Shown here: piece by piece, positions 20,502 to 28,053 of the stretch | Numbering within the stretch: position 1 is the stretch's first letter | Layout of the letters: each line of letters opens with the position of its first letter | From: Bog-532 sp036495425 | GTDB taxonomy: Bacteria > Actinomycetota > Actinomycetes > Streptosporangiales > Streptosporangiaceae | Length of the DNA: 36,757 nucleotides | Assembly: GCA_036495425.1 (NCBI GenBank) | Contig: DASXMW010000149.1 | Coordinates: 1 to 36,757 of the forward strand | Direction of reading: 5' to 3' | Translations under genes and position numbers: made by a program | The notes under the pieces: model-generated | The model's input: the letters and a program-made list of their open reading frames with translations, nothing else | Databases searched by the model: none | What the model was told of the DNA's origin: nothing

Positions 20502-22820
20502 GTGACAACGACCCGCACCCGCTCGCGGGGCCGTAGGGACTCTCGTTCCTCGGCCGCACGGGAGGGGGCAGAACGCAGGCCGGCTGTCCTGGCGTCCGCA
20601 GGCATCGTCATTGTGTTGCTGGCATTTGGTCTGGCCGTGACGTCGGCCGGTCATGTCGTGCTGGCCGCGTCCGACCATTTCCTGCTCAAGTACGGTGGGG
20701 TATTCGCACTTCTCGCCCTGACCGGCTCGGTCTGCATGGGGGTCGTGGCCACCGACCGGATCGTGATGACGCCCGGGCACCGGGTCATGGCTCAGGCCGT
20801 TCACCGTGCGGTTTCGTTCGGCGCACTGGCGTTCCTGGTCATCCACATCGTGCTGGAGATAATGGCTCCGCACCTTGAGGAATCGCAAACGCAGCACATT
20901 CACATTCTGGACGCGTTCATTCCTTTTCTTTCCCAGTACCGCACTTTCTACATGGCTGAGGGAACAATTGCTTCGGACATAATTGTGCTGCTGGTCATTA
21001 CCGGCATTATCCGCCGGCGTTTTACGGCAGGCGGGCACGCCTGGAAATGGCGCGTTATTCATTACTCGTCCTACGCGGCCCTCATCCTCGGTGTCCTGCA
21101 CGGCCTGCTGGCCGGCCGCAAGGCGATCGGCTCGTTCGTATACTGGAGCTACGGCATCGTCATCGCGCTGGTGGTGCTGGCGGTCCTGGTCCGGATCCTG
21201 GCCTCCTCGCTGAGTTCGCGCGAGACGGTGAGGGGCGCGTCGCCGCAGTCGGACCCGAGCCGCGGCGGTGACACCATGTCGTCCCGGGCCGCCGCGCTCG
21301 GCCTGATGGGTCAGCTCACCGGGACCATGCCGTTGGCCAGGGCGGACCGGGCGATCGCCGGCGCGGGCATGGCCGCCCCCGGCGCGGCCGGATTCGGTGC
21401 GGCCGGGACGCTGACCGCCCCGCTGTCGAACGCGCCGTGGCCCCCGGCCGAGCCGCCGGTCTCCCTGGCCATCGAAGCCGCATCCAGCCCGGCCCCGCCG
21501 CACCCGGGCTCCGGCGGCCCGGGCGCGGACGGTCGGCCACCCCGCTACGAGCCCGGCTACGTCGGCCCGCCGCGCTACGAGGGGGCTCCGGCCCGCCCGT
21601 CGCCCAGTTCCGGCTCGGCCGGCCCGGGCACCCGGCCCGGCCGGGGGACCGGGCCGCAGCCGGTCGTCAGCGCCCAAGCGCAGCCCAGCTACCGGGCCGA
21701 CCCCTATGACCGCCGGGGCACGGGCCCGCAGCCGGCCATCCCGCCCGGCCCGCGGCGCCCGGAGGCGTCCGGTCCGCAGCCGGTGTTCCCGCCCGGGCCG
21801 CCCCAGGGCGGTGGCACCGGACCCCAGCCCGTTCCCGGCCGTGGCCCCGGCACCGGCCCGATTCCCCGGGTCGGCACGGGCCCGATTCCCCGGGTCGGCA
21901 CCGGTCCGATCCCGCGCGCTGGCACCGGCCCGCTGCCCCGGGTGGGCGGCGGCCCCGGCCCGAACCCGCAACCAGGCACCGGGCCGTTCCCGCAGCCGGG
22001 TACGGGCCCGCAGCCCGGCGTGGGTGCGGGTCCCCGCTCCCGCCCCGGCCGCCAGCCCGGTCCAGGCACCGGCCCGATTCCCCGCGTCGGCACGGGCCCG
22101 CAACCGCGGGTGGGCGGTGGCCCGGGCACCGGCCCGATCCCGCGCATGGGGACCGGACCGCAGCCGGTCTACCCCGACCGGCCGGGCAGCTACGGCCCCC
22201 GCCCGCCGGCGCCGCCGGCCGGGCCGCCCGCTGGGCCGCCCCCCGGTTACTACGGGCCCGGCCCGGACGCCTACGGCCAGGAGCATTACCGTCAGGAGCC
22301 GTACCGTTCGGACCCGGGCCAGCAGCCTGGCCCGGGTTACGGTGCGGGCCCCGGATATCGCGCGGACCGCGGCTACGACCCTGGCTACGACCGGGGCCCC
22401 GGCTATGACCAGGACCCCGGGTACGGTCCGCCCCGCGGTTACCCCGGCGACTCCGGGTACGGCCGCGGTGAGCAGCCCTACTCGTCCGCCGGCTACGACG
22501 CCGCGCCGCCCTACGACACGGGTCAGCCCTACGACACGGGTCAGCCCTACGACACCGGTCAGCCCTACGACACCGGTCAGCCCTACGCGCCGACCCCCTA
22601 TGGCGGCTACCAGCCGGATCAGGGCTACGGGGCACCGCCGCCCCCGCCCCCGCCCGGCTACTCCGGCCCGCATGGCCGGCCGGGCCCGCGCGGACCGCAA
22701 GGCCCGCCGCCTCAGGGGCCGCCCCGGCCGGGTCGCCGGCGGCCCGGAAACCCATCTGTCCACGACGGCACGGGACCGCTCCCCTCGGTCCCCTCCTACG
22801 GCGGTGATGAACGACGATGA
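20502..22820 (+). CDS. Ferric-reductase-like bis-heme cytochrome with long repetitive tail
   Basis: The 772-residue protein has six membrane helices in residues 28-235 and an intrinsically disordered Gly/Pro/Tyr-rich tail from about 240 to the end. Helix 3 carries H101 and H115 (HRAVSFGALAFLVIH) and helix 5 carries H187 and H200 (HYSSYAALILGVLH). The spacings H-x13-H and H-x12-H match the bis-heme b pattern of ferric reductases and NADPH oxidases. No flavin or NAD domain follows; the next gene, overlapping by ATGA, supplies that function. The tail holds four 24-bp repeats (GTGPIPRV type, 21849-21944) and four 18-bp repeats (PYDTGQ, 22509-22580). GTG 20502 has AGGAGG six bases before it. It probably moves electrons across the membrane; the acceptor is unknown. 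A polar tail after six helices should be cytoplasmic. Confidence 0.8.
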   Translation: MTTTRTRSRGRRDSRSSAAREGAERRPAVLASAGIVIVLLAFGLAVTSAGHVVLAASDHFLLKYGGVFALLALTGSVCMGVVATDRIVMTPGHRVMAQAVHRAVSFGALAFLVIHIVLEIMAPHLEESQTQHIHILDAFIPFLSQYRTFYMAEGTIASDIIVLLVITGIIRRRFTAGGHAWKWRVIHYSSYAALILGVLHGLLAGRKAIGSFVYWSYGIVIALVVLAVLVRILASSLSSRETVRGASPQSDPSRGGDTMSSRAAALGLMGQLTGTMPLARADRAIAGAGMAAPGAAGFGAAGTLTAPLSNAPWPPAEPPVSLAIEAASSPAPPHPGSGGPGADGRPPRYEPGYVGPPRYEGAPARPSPSSGSAGPGTRPGRGTGPQPVVSAQAQPSYRADPYDRRGTGPQPAIPPGPRRPEASGPQPVFPPGPPQGGGTGPQPVPGRGPGTGPIPRVGTGPIPRVGTGPIPRAGTGPLPRVGGGPGPNPQPGTGPFPQPGTGPQPGVGAGPRSRPGRQPGPGTGPIPRVGTGPQPRVGGGPGTGPIPRMGTGPQPVYPDRPGSYGPRPPAPPAGPPAGPPPGYYGPGPDAYGQEHYRQEPYRSDPGQQPGPGYGAGPGYRADRGYDPGYDRGPGYDQDPGYGPPRGYPGDSGYGRGEQPYSSAGYDAAPPYDTGQPYDTGQPYDTGQPYDTGQPYAPTPYGGYQPDQGYGAPPPPPPPGYSGPHGRPGPRGPQGPPPQGPPRPGRRRPGNPSVHDGTGPLPSVPSYGGDERR
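21849..21944. repeat. Four 24-bp tandem repeats in the cytochrome tail
   Basis: Units of 24 bases start at 21849, 21873, 21897 and 21921, each encoding Gly-Thr-Gly-Pro-(Ile/Leu)-Pro-Arg-(Val/Ala). Related single units recur further on, to about 22160. Confidence 0.85.
22509..22580. repeat. Four 18-bp tandem repeats in the cytochrome tail
   Basis: Units start at 22509, 22527, 22545 and 22563. Copies 1-2 and 3-4 differ only at one silent base (ACGGGT against ACCGGT), and all encode Pro-Tyr-Asp-Thr-Gly-Gln. The near-identity suggests recent slippage or recombination. Confidence 0.92.
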
Positions 22821-24454
22821 TCTCCAATTCGGGGATGAACCCGGGCGCGGTCCCCGCCGCCCCGGCCATCATGCGGATCGGGGCGGCCCGGCTCACCGCC
22901 GGGCTCGACCACTACCCGCGGCTCGATCTGGAGGCCCACCGGGATCTGTTCGGTCGGCTGCCGAGACTGTCCGACGGCGACATCATCGCCATGGCCCACC
23001 AGGTCGACCTGCGCGGCCACGGCGGGGCGGCGTTCCCGTTCGCCCGCAAGCTGAAGGCGGTCGTGGACGCGGCGGCCAGCAAGGACGAGTCCACGATCGT
23101 GGTGGTCAACGCCACCGAAGGCGAGCCCGGCAGCTTCAAGGACAAGATGCTGCTGATGCGGTCGCCGTACCTCATCCTCAGCGGGGCCGCGCTGGCCGCC
23201 GAGGCCATCGGGGCCGAAGAGATCGTCATCGGGGTGGCCGGCAACGAACTGGCCAACCGGTCGCTGGAAGCCGCGGTGGCGGCCGAGCCGGGCCTGCGTG
23301 ATCTGGTCCGCATCGTCGAGGTGCCGGACCGCTTCATCTCCGGGGAGAGCGGCGCGCTGGTCCGGGCCATCAACGGCAAGACGCCGATCCCGCCCGGCCG
23401 CAAGACGCTGGCCGCCGAGAGCGGCGTGTACGGGCTGCCCACCCTGCTGTCCAACGCCGAGACCTACGCCCAGCTGGCCGTGCTGGCCCTGCTCGGGCCG
23501 GAGCGCTACGCGTCGGTGGGCATGCCCGAGGAGCCCGGCACGGTCCTGCTCAGCGTGAGCGGCTCGGCCGCGCGCCCGGCCGTGGTCGAGGTCCCGACCG
23601 GGGTACCGCTGGGCTCGGTGCTGGACATCTGCCAGGCCCCGGCCGGGGACGGGGTGCTGGTCGGCGGCTACCACGGCATGTGGCTGCCCGCCGAGAACGC
23701 CTACGTGGTGCCGGTGTCCCGGTCGGGTCTGGAGGCGGTGGGCGGCACGCTCGGCGCGGGCATCGTGCTGCCGCTGGGCGACGGGACCTGCCCACTGGGC
23801 GAGGTGTCGCGGATCGCCAGCTACCTGGCTGGCGAGTCGGCCGGCCAGTGCGGGCCGTGCAAGCTGGGTCTGCCCCGGATCGCCCGGGCCCTGGCCGCCA
23901 TCATCGACGGTTCCGGCGGCATCGAGGCCCTGGACGTGGCGCGGCGATCGTCGGCCGCGGTGTCCGGGCGCGGGGCCTGCGCCCACCCCGACGGCACCAC
24001 GCGGTTCGTGCTGTCGGCGCTGGACGTGTTCACCGAGGACCTGGCCGCGCACGTGTTCCACTCCTCCTGCGGCCGCCCGGTCCGCGGCGTGCTGCCGCTG
24101 CCCACCGGCCCCGAGGTCCAGGCCCAGCAGCGGCTGGTGGTGGACTGGACGCGCTGCGAGGGCCACGGCCTGTGCGCCCACCTGGTGCCGGAGATCGTGC
24201 ACCTGGACAGCACCGGCTACCCGGTGATGCTGGACATCCCGGTGCCGGACTGGCTGGAGAGGGACGCCCAGCAGGCGGTGGACATGTGCCCGGCGCTGGC
24301 GCTGCGGCTGACCAGCAAGCCGGCCAAGGGAAATCGCGGCCCGGCGCCGGTGCCGCTGCCCATGCCGACCGGCCGGACCGCGCTGATCGGCGGCTCGCCG
24401 TCCGGCCCGGGTGGTGGTCGCGGTGGCGGCCCCCGGCAGATCACCGCCGGCTGA
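22817..24454 (+). CDS. NuoF-like flavoprotein fused to a [3Fe-4S]-type ferredoxin
   Basis: Residues 20-420 resemble NADH dehydrogenase subunit F: GHGGAAFPFARKL (68-80, the FMN/NADH loop, with His where NuoF has Arg), NATEGEPGSFKDK (98-110), SGESGALVRAINGKTPIPPGR (175-195), GLPTLLSNAET (206-216), and ESAGQCGPCKLG with C345, C348 and distal C388. NuoF has a further Cys where A342 stands. Residues 440-500 are a small ferredoxin: C447-x2-H450-x2-C453 and C491-P, the pattern of [3Fe-4S] ferredoxins. The ATG overlaps the cytochrome stop (ATGA). I infer an NAD(P)H-oxidising module delivering electrons to the bis-heme membrane protein, or the reverse. Confidence 0.82.
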   Translation: MISNSGMNPGAVPAAPAIMRIGAARLTAGLDHYPRLDLEAHRDLFGRLPRLSDGDIIAMAHQVDLRGHGGAAFPFARKLKAVVDAAASKDESTIVVVNATEGEPGSFKDKMLLMRSPYLILSGAALAAEAIGAEEIVIGVAGNELANRSLEAAVAAEPGLRDLVRIVEVPDRFISGESGALVRAINGKTPIPPGRKTLAAESGVYGLPTLLSNAETYAQLAVLALLGPERYASVGMPEEPGTVLLSVSGSAARPAVVEVPTGVPLGSVLDICQAPAGDGVLVGGYHGMWLPAENAYVVPVSRSGLEAVGGTLGAGIVLPLGDGTCPLGEVSRIASYLAGESAGQCGPCKLGLPRIARALAAIIDGSGGIEALDVARRSSAAVSGRGACAHPDGTTRFVLSALDVFTEDLAAHVFHSSCGRPVRGVLPLPTGPEVQAQQRLVVDWTRCEGHGLCAHLVPEIVHLDSTGYPVMLDIPVPDWLERDAQQAVDMCPALALRLTSKPAKGNRGPAPVPLPMPTGRTALIGGSPSGPGGGRGGGPRQITAG

Positions 24455-24469
24455 CCCAGCGGCCTGGGC

Positions 24470-26107
24470 TCACCGGTTGGGCACGGCTTCGACGGTGTCG
24501 CCTACCGGGCGGAGCGGGTTGCTGGAAGGATCGTCCAGCACCTGCCCGAACGAGGCGAACTGCGTGGAACCCCCGCCGTCCAGGTTCATCGCGTCGGCCG
24601 CCCCGAGGGAGCGCATGAGCGCGGCCTCCTCGGTGAGGGTCATGCCCTCGCTCACACCAGCGATCCCATCGACGGTCGCCACCAGGATCCGGCCCTGGCG
24701 GTCCACCCCGATCATGGTCCGGGCGTGACGGTAGGCGCTGAAGGTGTAGTCGCTGCGATCCCGCGGGTCGAGCACGCCCTCGGCGACCGCGTCAATGGCG
24801 GGCCGGCCGTTCTGCAGCAGGAGCGGGCCGGCACTGGTCACGGTCGTGGCCGGGGTCAGCTGAAGCGGCTGGCCGGCCCCGGTCCGGAGCCGCTCGCTGA
24901 CCGACAGCCGGGCGCCGACCTTCGCGTGGGACGCGAGCCAGGCCTCGTCGGTGCCGATGGCCTGCACGGCCCAGTCGCCGGCCGGGAGCGTGCCGCCCGG
25001 GGTTCCGGCCGACACGACGCGGCCCTGCGGATCAACGACGACCTGGAGGGCGGGACCTGAGCTCGGCGCCGGCGGCAGCGCCGCCCCGAACTGCGGGGTG
25101 AAGACGACGATGTCGTTGGATCCGGTGCAGACCGTGTTCTGCCGGGGCTCGTCGGTGGGAGCGAAGCCGGCCACCCCACAGTCCTCGGCGATGCCGGGAA
25201 GCCGGTTGACGCCCAGGACCCGGGCCGATGAGCCGCCCGGGGCCTGCAGCACGGCCGACGACGACACGTTCAGGACGCGCAGCCGATTCTGGCCGCCGAA
25301 GACGGCCGCGGCCCGGTCGCCGTCAGCGAGCGACTCCACGACACCGCCTTGAGCCGACAGCCCGGTGTCCACCCCGCCGGCGTAGGTGACGGCCGGAGCG
25401 TCGATTGTGAAGAAACCACCGTTGGTGGCGACGACCGAACCGAGCGCGGCCGATGCCGCCTGGGCGGTCGTCCGGCTCGCGATCGCCGGCCCGTGCGAGG
25501 CGAACACCCGGCCGTCGAACGTGCGGGGGTCGATGACGGCGACATGCACCAGTTCGGCGTCGGGGGCCGGGGCCGGGTCGAAGCCCGTCCACTCAACCTC
25601 GGGGGCGAACCCGTCGGCGGTCAGCTCGGAAGCGACCGGGCTGGCGTCGGCCTGAGTGGCGAACTGCCCGACGCGGACCCGCACTCCCATCACCCCGTGC
25701 GGGTCATCGGTGTAGGCGGGCCAGGGCAGCTCGGCCGCTGACGGCGCAAATCCGTCGGCGACCAGCGCCGCCTCGGTGCTGCGGGCCCAGGCGGGGCGGC
25801 CCGCCTCGGCCTCCTCGCCGGTCCCGTCGAACGGGCTCCTGGCCGGGGCCTGGATCGTGATCGTCCAGTAGGGGTGGGCGGCCGGATCGGTGTACTTGCC
25901 GCTGAGCAGGGTCACCCCCCGCACCGGCGACGAGGAGGTCCAGGCGATGTGCGAAATAAACGCCGTCGAATCCGTTGACGGCGGCGCGATGCCGGAAGCG
26001 TGCCGCGCAGCACCACCCTGCGCTTGGGCGCCCGCGCCCGTCCCCAACGCCGTGACCACGGCCGCGGCCGCCACGACAGCCGCACGACGATACGACGGTC
26101 CTCGCAT
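24470..26107 (-). CDS. Secreted phosphodiester glycosidase (NAGPA domain) with SPOR-like segment
   Basis: This 545-residue protein has a signal peptide (about residues 1-30, ending near GAGAQAQ). A region around 150-185 (VRVRVGQFATQADASPVASELTADGF) looks like a SPOR fold, which binds peptidoglycan in other proteins. The C-terminal 300 residues are the NAGPA/DUF2233 domain: VVATNGGFF, ILVATVDGIAGVSEGMTLTEEAALMRSLGAADAMNLDGGGSTQF. Family members cleave N-acetylglucosamine phosphodiesters or act on exopolysaccharide. ATG 26107 is preferred since AGGAGG lies six bases before it. It follows the chitinase gene on the same strand, with a hairpin between. It is convergent with the NuoF-like gene, 15 bases away. 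Confidence 0.88.
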   Translation of the reverse strand: MRGPSYRRAAVVAAAAVVTALGTGAGAQAQGGAARHASGIAPPSTDSTAFISHIAWTSSSPVRGVTLLSGKYTDPAAHPYWTITIQAPARSPFDGTGEEAEAGRPAWARSTEAALVADGFAPSAAELPWPAYTDDPHGVMGVRVRVGQFATQADASPVASELTADGFAPEVEWTGFDPAPAPDAELVHVAVIDPRTFDGRVFASHGPAIASRTTAQAASAALGSVVATNGGFFTIDAPAVTYAGGVDTGLSAQGGVVESLADGDRAAAVFGGQNRLRVLNVSSSAVLQAPGGSSARVLGVNRLPGIAEDCGVAGFAPTDEPRQNTVCTGSNDIVVFTPQFGAALPPAPSSGPALQVVVDPQGRVVSAGTPGGTLPAGDWAVQAIGTDEAWLASHAKVGARLSVSERLRTGAGQPLQLTPATTVTSAGPLLLQNGRPAIDAVAEGVLDPRDRSDYTFSAYRHARTMIGVDRQGRILVATVDGIAGVSEGMTLTEEAALMRSLGAADAMNLDGGGSTQFASFGQVLDDPSSNPLRPVGDTVEAVPNR

Positions 26108-26222
26108 CACTCGCCTCCTGGCTTCACTCTGTTTCGCGCAATGGCGCCCACGAAGCTACGGAAACCATAAAACAATCGTGCGAACCGATCCTGGCCCGGC
26201 CATGACAACTCAGGGAACACAA

Positions 26223-26251
26223 GGACCCCGCCCGCACCGCGGACGGGGTCC
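26223..26251 (-). terminator. Terminator of the chitinase gene
   Basis: GGACCCCG (26223-26230) pairs perfectly with CGGGGTCC (26244-26251), with inner CCGC/GCGG pairing possible. On the minus strand it lies 13 bases after the chitinase stop and is followed by a modestly T-containing stretch (TTGTGTTCCC). Confidence 0.7.
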
Positions 26252-26263
26252 CACCTGGCGTAG

Positions 26264-27697
26264 CTAAGGCAGCTTCCAGCTCTGGTTGGCCGTGCCGGCG
26301 CAGGACCAGATCTGGGCCTGGGTGCCTTGTGTGGTCGACCAGCCGGTGTCGTCCAGGCACTTGCCGGACGCGGGGTTGAGCAGCGAGCCGTTGGACTGCG
26401 GCTGCCAGACCTGGGCCCCGGTGCCGTTGCAGTCGTACAGATCCACAGTGGTGCCGTTGGCGGTTCCGGCCGCGTTCACGTCCAGACACTTGCCCAGGGT
26501 CTGCAGGGTGCCATTGCTGCCCACGGTCCACTGCTGGGCATTGCTGCCGTTGCAGGTGTAGACCTGGACCGGGTTGAAGTTGGCGGTCGAGGCGGCCTTG
26601 TCGTCCAGGCACAGGCCGCCGTAGCCGGTGATCGCCCCGGTGGTCGCGGTGGACCCGCCGCCGGAGCCGCCGGAGCCGCCTCCAGTGCCACCGCCCGAAC
26701 CGCTGCTGCCGCCGGTGATTTCGTTGAAGGTCTTGGAGTAGGCGTACCCGGCCGGCTTGTCGTAGCCGTCGACCTCCCAGAACGACAGCTCGCCGACGCC
26801 GTTGGCGGCGGCGAAGCTCTCCAGCGTCGACGCGTCGGAGGTGGAGAAGAACTCGTTGTCGTCGTTCTGGCCCGCGATCGGGGTCAGCCCCATCATCGCG
26901 TAGGCCTGCGCGCTGGAGATGCCGTACAGGCTGGCCAGCTGGCTCGCGGTCGCCTTGGCCGCGGACAGCGCGTCGTTGAGCGCGTTCTGCCCGTTGCCGA
27001 AGTCCATGGTCATGATGTTGACCAGGCTGACCTTGACGCCCTGAGCCTTGGCGTCCTTCAGCACGTTGAGCTGGCCCGACGGCAGGCCGCCCGGCCCCAC
27101 CCCCAGGGTGAAGTCGACCTGGACCGAGGGGTTCTGGGCCTGGAGAGCGGCCAGGGCCTGGTCGCGCCGGGTGGTCGCCGCCGTGTCGGACAGGACTCCG
27201 GACTCGATGTCGAAGTCGAGCCGGTTGACCCCGTAGGTGTTGACCACGTTGGCGTAGGCGGCCGTCAGTGACGAGACGTTTGTGCAGGTCTGGGCGATCT
27301 CACCGCCGGATTCGCCGCCGAACGAGATGATGACGTTGCCGCCCGCGCTCTTCAGCGAATTGATCTGCGAGGTGAACGACCCGACCGATTCGCCGCCGTC
27401 TTCCCACTGCGGCGTGCAGCCGGACTGGGGGATGAGGAAGGCCAGCGTGTAGTACTTCAGGCCGGTGGCGCTCAGGTCCGACGCCATGTCGCCCGCGTCG
27501 CCGTTGTCGATCTGCAGATAGGGCGCGGCGTAGCGGGCCGGGTAGCCGTTCGCCGCGGTGGCCTGGCTGGCGGCCAGCCTGGTGCCGACGTCGCCAGAGT
27601 GCCCGGCGTGGGTGGCGAACAGCACGCCGCCCGTGGCCAGCGCGGCCGCCGTGACCACCGCCGCGCCAATCCGAGGGGCAGGGAGGAACGAACGCAT
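26264..27697 (-). CDS. Secreted GH18 chitinase with C-terminal CBM13 lectin domain
   Basis: The 477-residue precursor has an N-terminal signal/membrane segment (about 10-30). A GH18 barrel spans about 50-335 with catalytic D161-F-D163-I-E165 (the DxDxE motif), SFGGESGGE and TMDFGNG. A Gly/Ser linker of about 20 residues leads to a ricin-type beta-trefoil (CBM13, about 352-477) with three QxW motifs (QQW, QVW, QSW). It hydrolyses chitin outside the cell, with the trefoil binding sugar. Start at ATG 27697. Two TGGTCC direct repeats upstream could be a chitin-response site. Confidence 0.93.
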   Translation of the reverse strand: MRSFLPAPRIGAAVVTAAALATGGVLFATHAGHSGDVGTRLAASQATAANGYPARYAAPYLQIDNGDAGDMASDLSATGLKYYTLAFLIPQSGCTPQWEDGGESVGSFTSQINSLKSAGGNVIISFGGESGGEIAQTCTNVSSLTAAYANVVNTYGVNRLDFDIESGVLSDTAATTRRDQALAALQAQNPSVQVDFTLGVGPGGLPSGQLNVLKDAKAQGVKVSLVNIMTMDFGNGQNALNDALSAAKATASQLASLYGISSAQAYAMMGLTPIAGQNDDNEFFSTSDASTLESFAAANGVGELSFWEVDGYDKPAGYAYSKTFNEITGGSSGSGGGTGGGSGGSGGGSTATTGAITGYGGLCLDDKAASTANFNPVQVYTCNGSNAQQWTVGSNGTLQTLGKCLDVNAAGTANGTTVDLYDCNGTGAQVWQPQSNGSLLNPASGKCLDDTGWSTTQGTQAQIWSCAGTANQSWKLP

Positions 27698-27759
27698 AGA
27701 GGACTACCGCTTTCTGGAAAGTCGTCTTGTCCCGCCCGCTCCACCGGGGGCTCACCGCT

Positions 27760-27774
27760 TGGTCCGGGTGGTCC
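27760..27774 (-). promoter_or_regulatory. TGGTCC direct repeats upstream of the chitinase gene
   Basis: TGGTCC occurs at 27760-27765 and 27769-27774, 63-77 bases before the chitinase ATG. Streptomyces chitinase promoters carry direct repeats with a TGGTCC core and nearby DasR palindromes. This is a partial match only, with no full DasR site seen. Confidence 0.35.
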
Positions 27775-27905
27775 CGATCCCGTGACGCAACGGCAAGTGT
27801 TAAGAAACCTTACTGAAACCAAAGCCACCCGTGCGGCCAATCGGGCTAGTTGAGGCAATTGGGTTTCAGCGGTCGCCGTCCGGCCCGGCTGCGCGGCGAT
27901 CAGCG

Positions 27906-27961
27906 CCGGAAATGTGTGCGGAAAACGTCGTCAGAGCAGCAGTTATTGCACACATTTCCGG
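27906..27961. repeat. Perfect 14-bp inverted repeat between valS and chitinase genes
   Basis: CCGGAAATGTGTGC (27906-27919) is exactly complementary to 27948-27961, with a 28-base loop. It lies beyond the end of valS and upstream of the chitinase promoter. It may end the valS transcript, or be a regulator site. No T-run follows on either strand. Confidence 0.7.
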
Positions 27962-28051
27962 GGAGCCGGCGTAGCGGGGGAGCTGGTGCAGCGGGGGAGC
28001 TGGCGCAGCGGGGGGAGCTGGCGTAGCGGGGGAGCTGGCGTAGCGGGGAGA
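27962..28051. repeat. Five 18-bp tandem repeats at the 3' end of valS
   Basis: Five head-to-tail copies close to GGAGCTGGCGTAGCGGGG run from 27962 to within a few bases of the valS stop (28054-28056). Copy three has one extra G. Copies differ by one to three bases and have no spacers, so it is not a CRISPR array. The copies sit in the valS 3' untranslated region. Confidence 0.88.
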
Positions 28052-28053
28052 AG

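Noticed and set aside
22509..22580. Short regular repeats resembling a CRISPR array
   Set aside because: Units are contiguous, without spacers, in frame inside a coding tail, and there are no cas genes.
20328..22763. 811-residue minus-strand frame opposite the cytochrome
   Set aside because: Shadow frame produced by the repetitive GC-rich tail; valine/arginine-rich with no recognisable fold.
27962..28051. Second possible CRISPR-like array
   Set aside because: Head-to-tail 18-base copies with no spacers; a plain tandem repeat.
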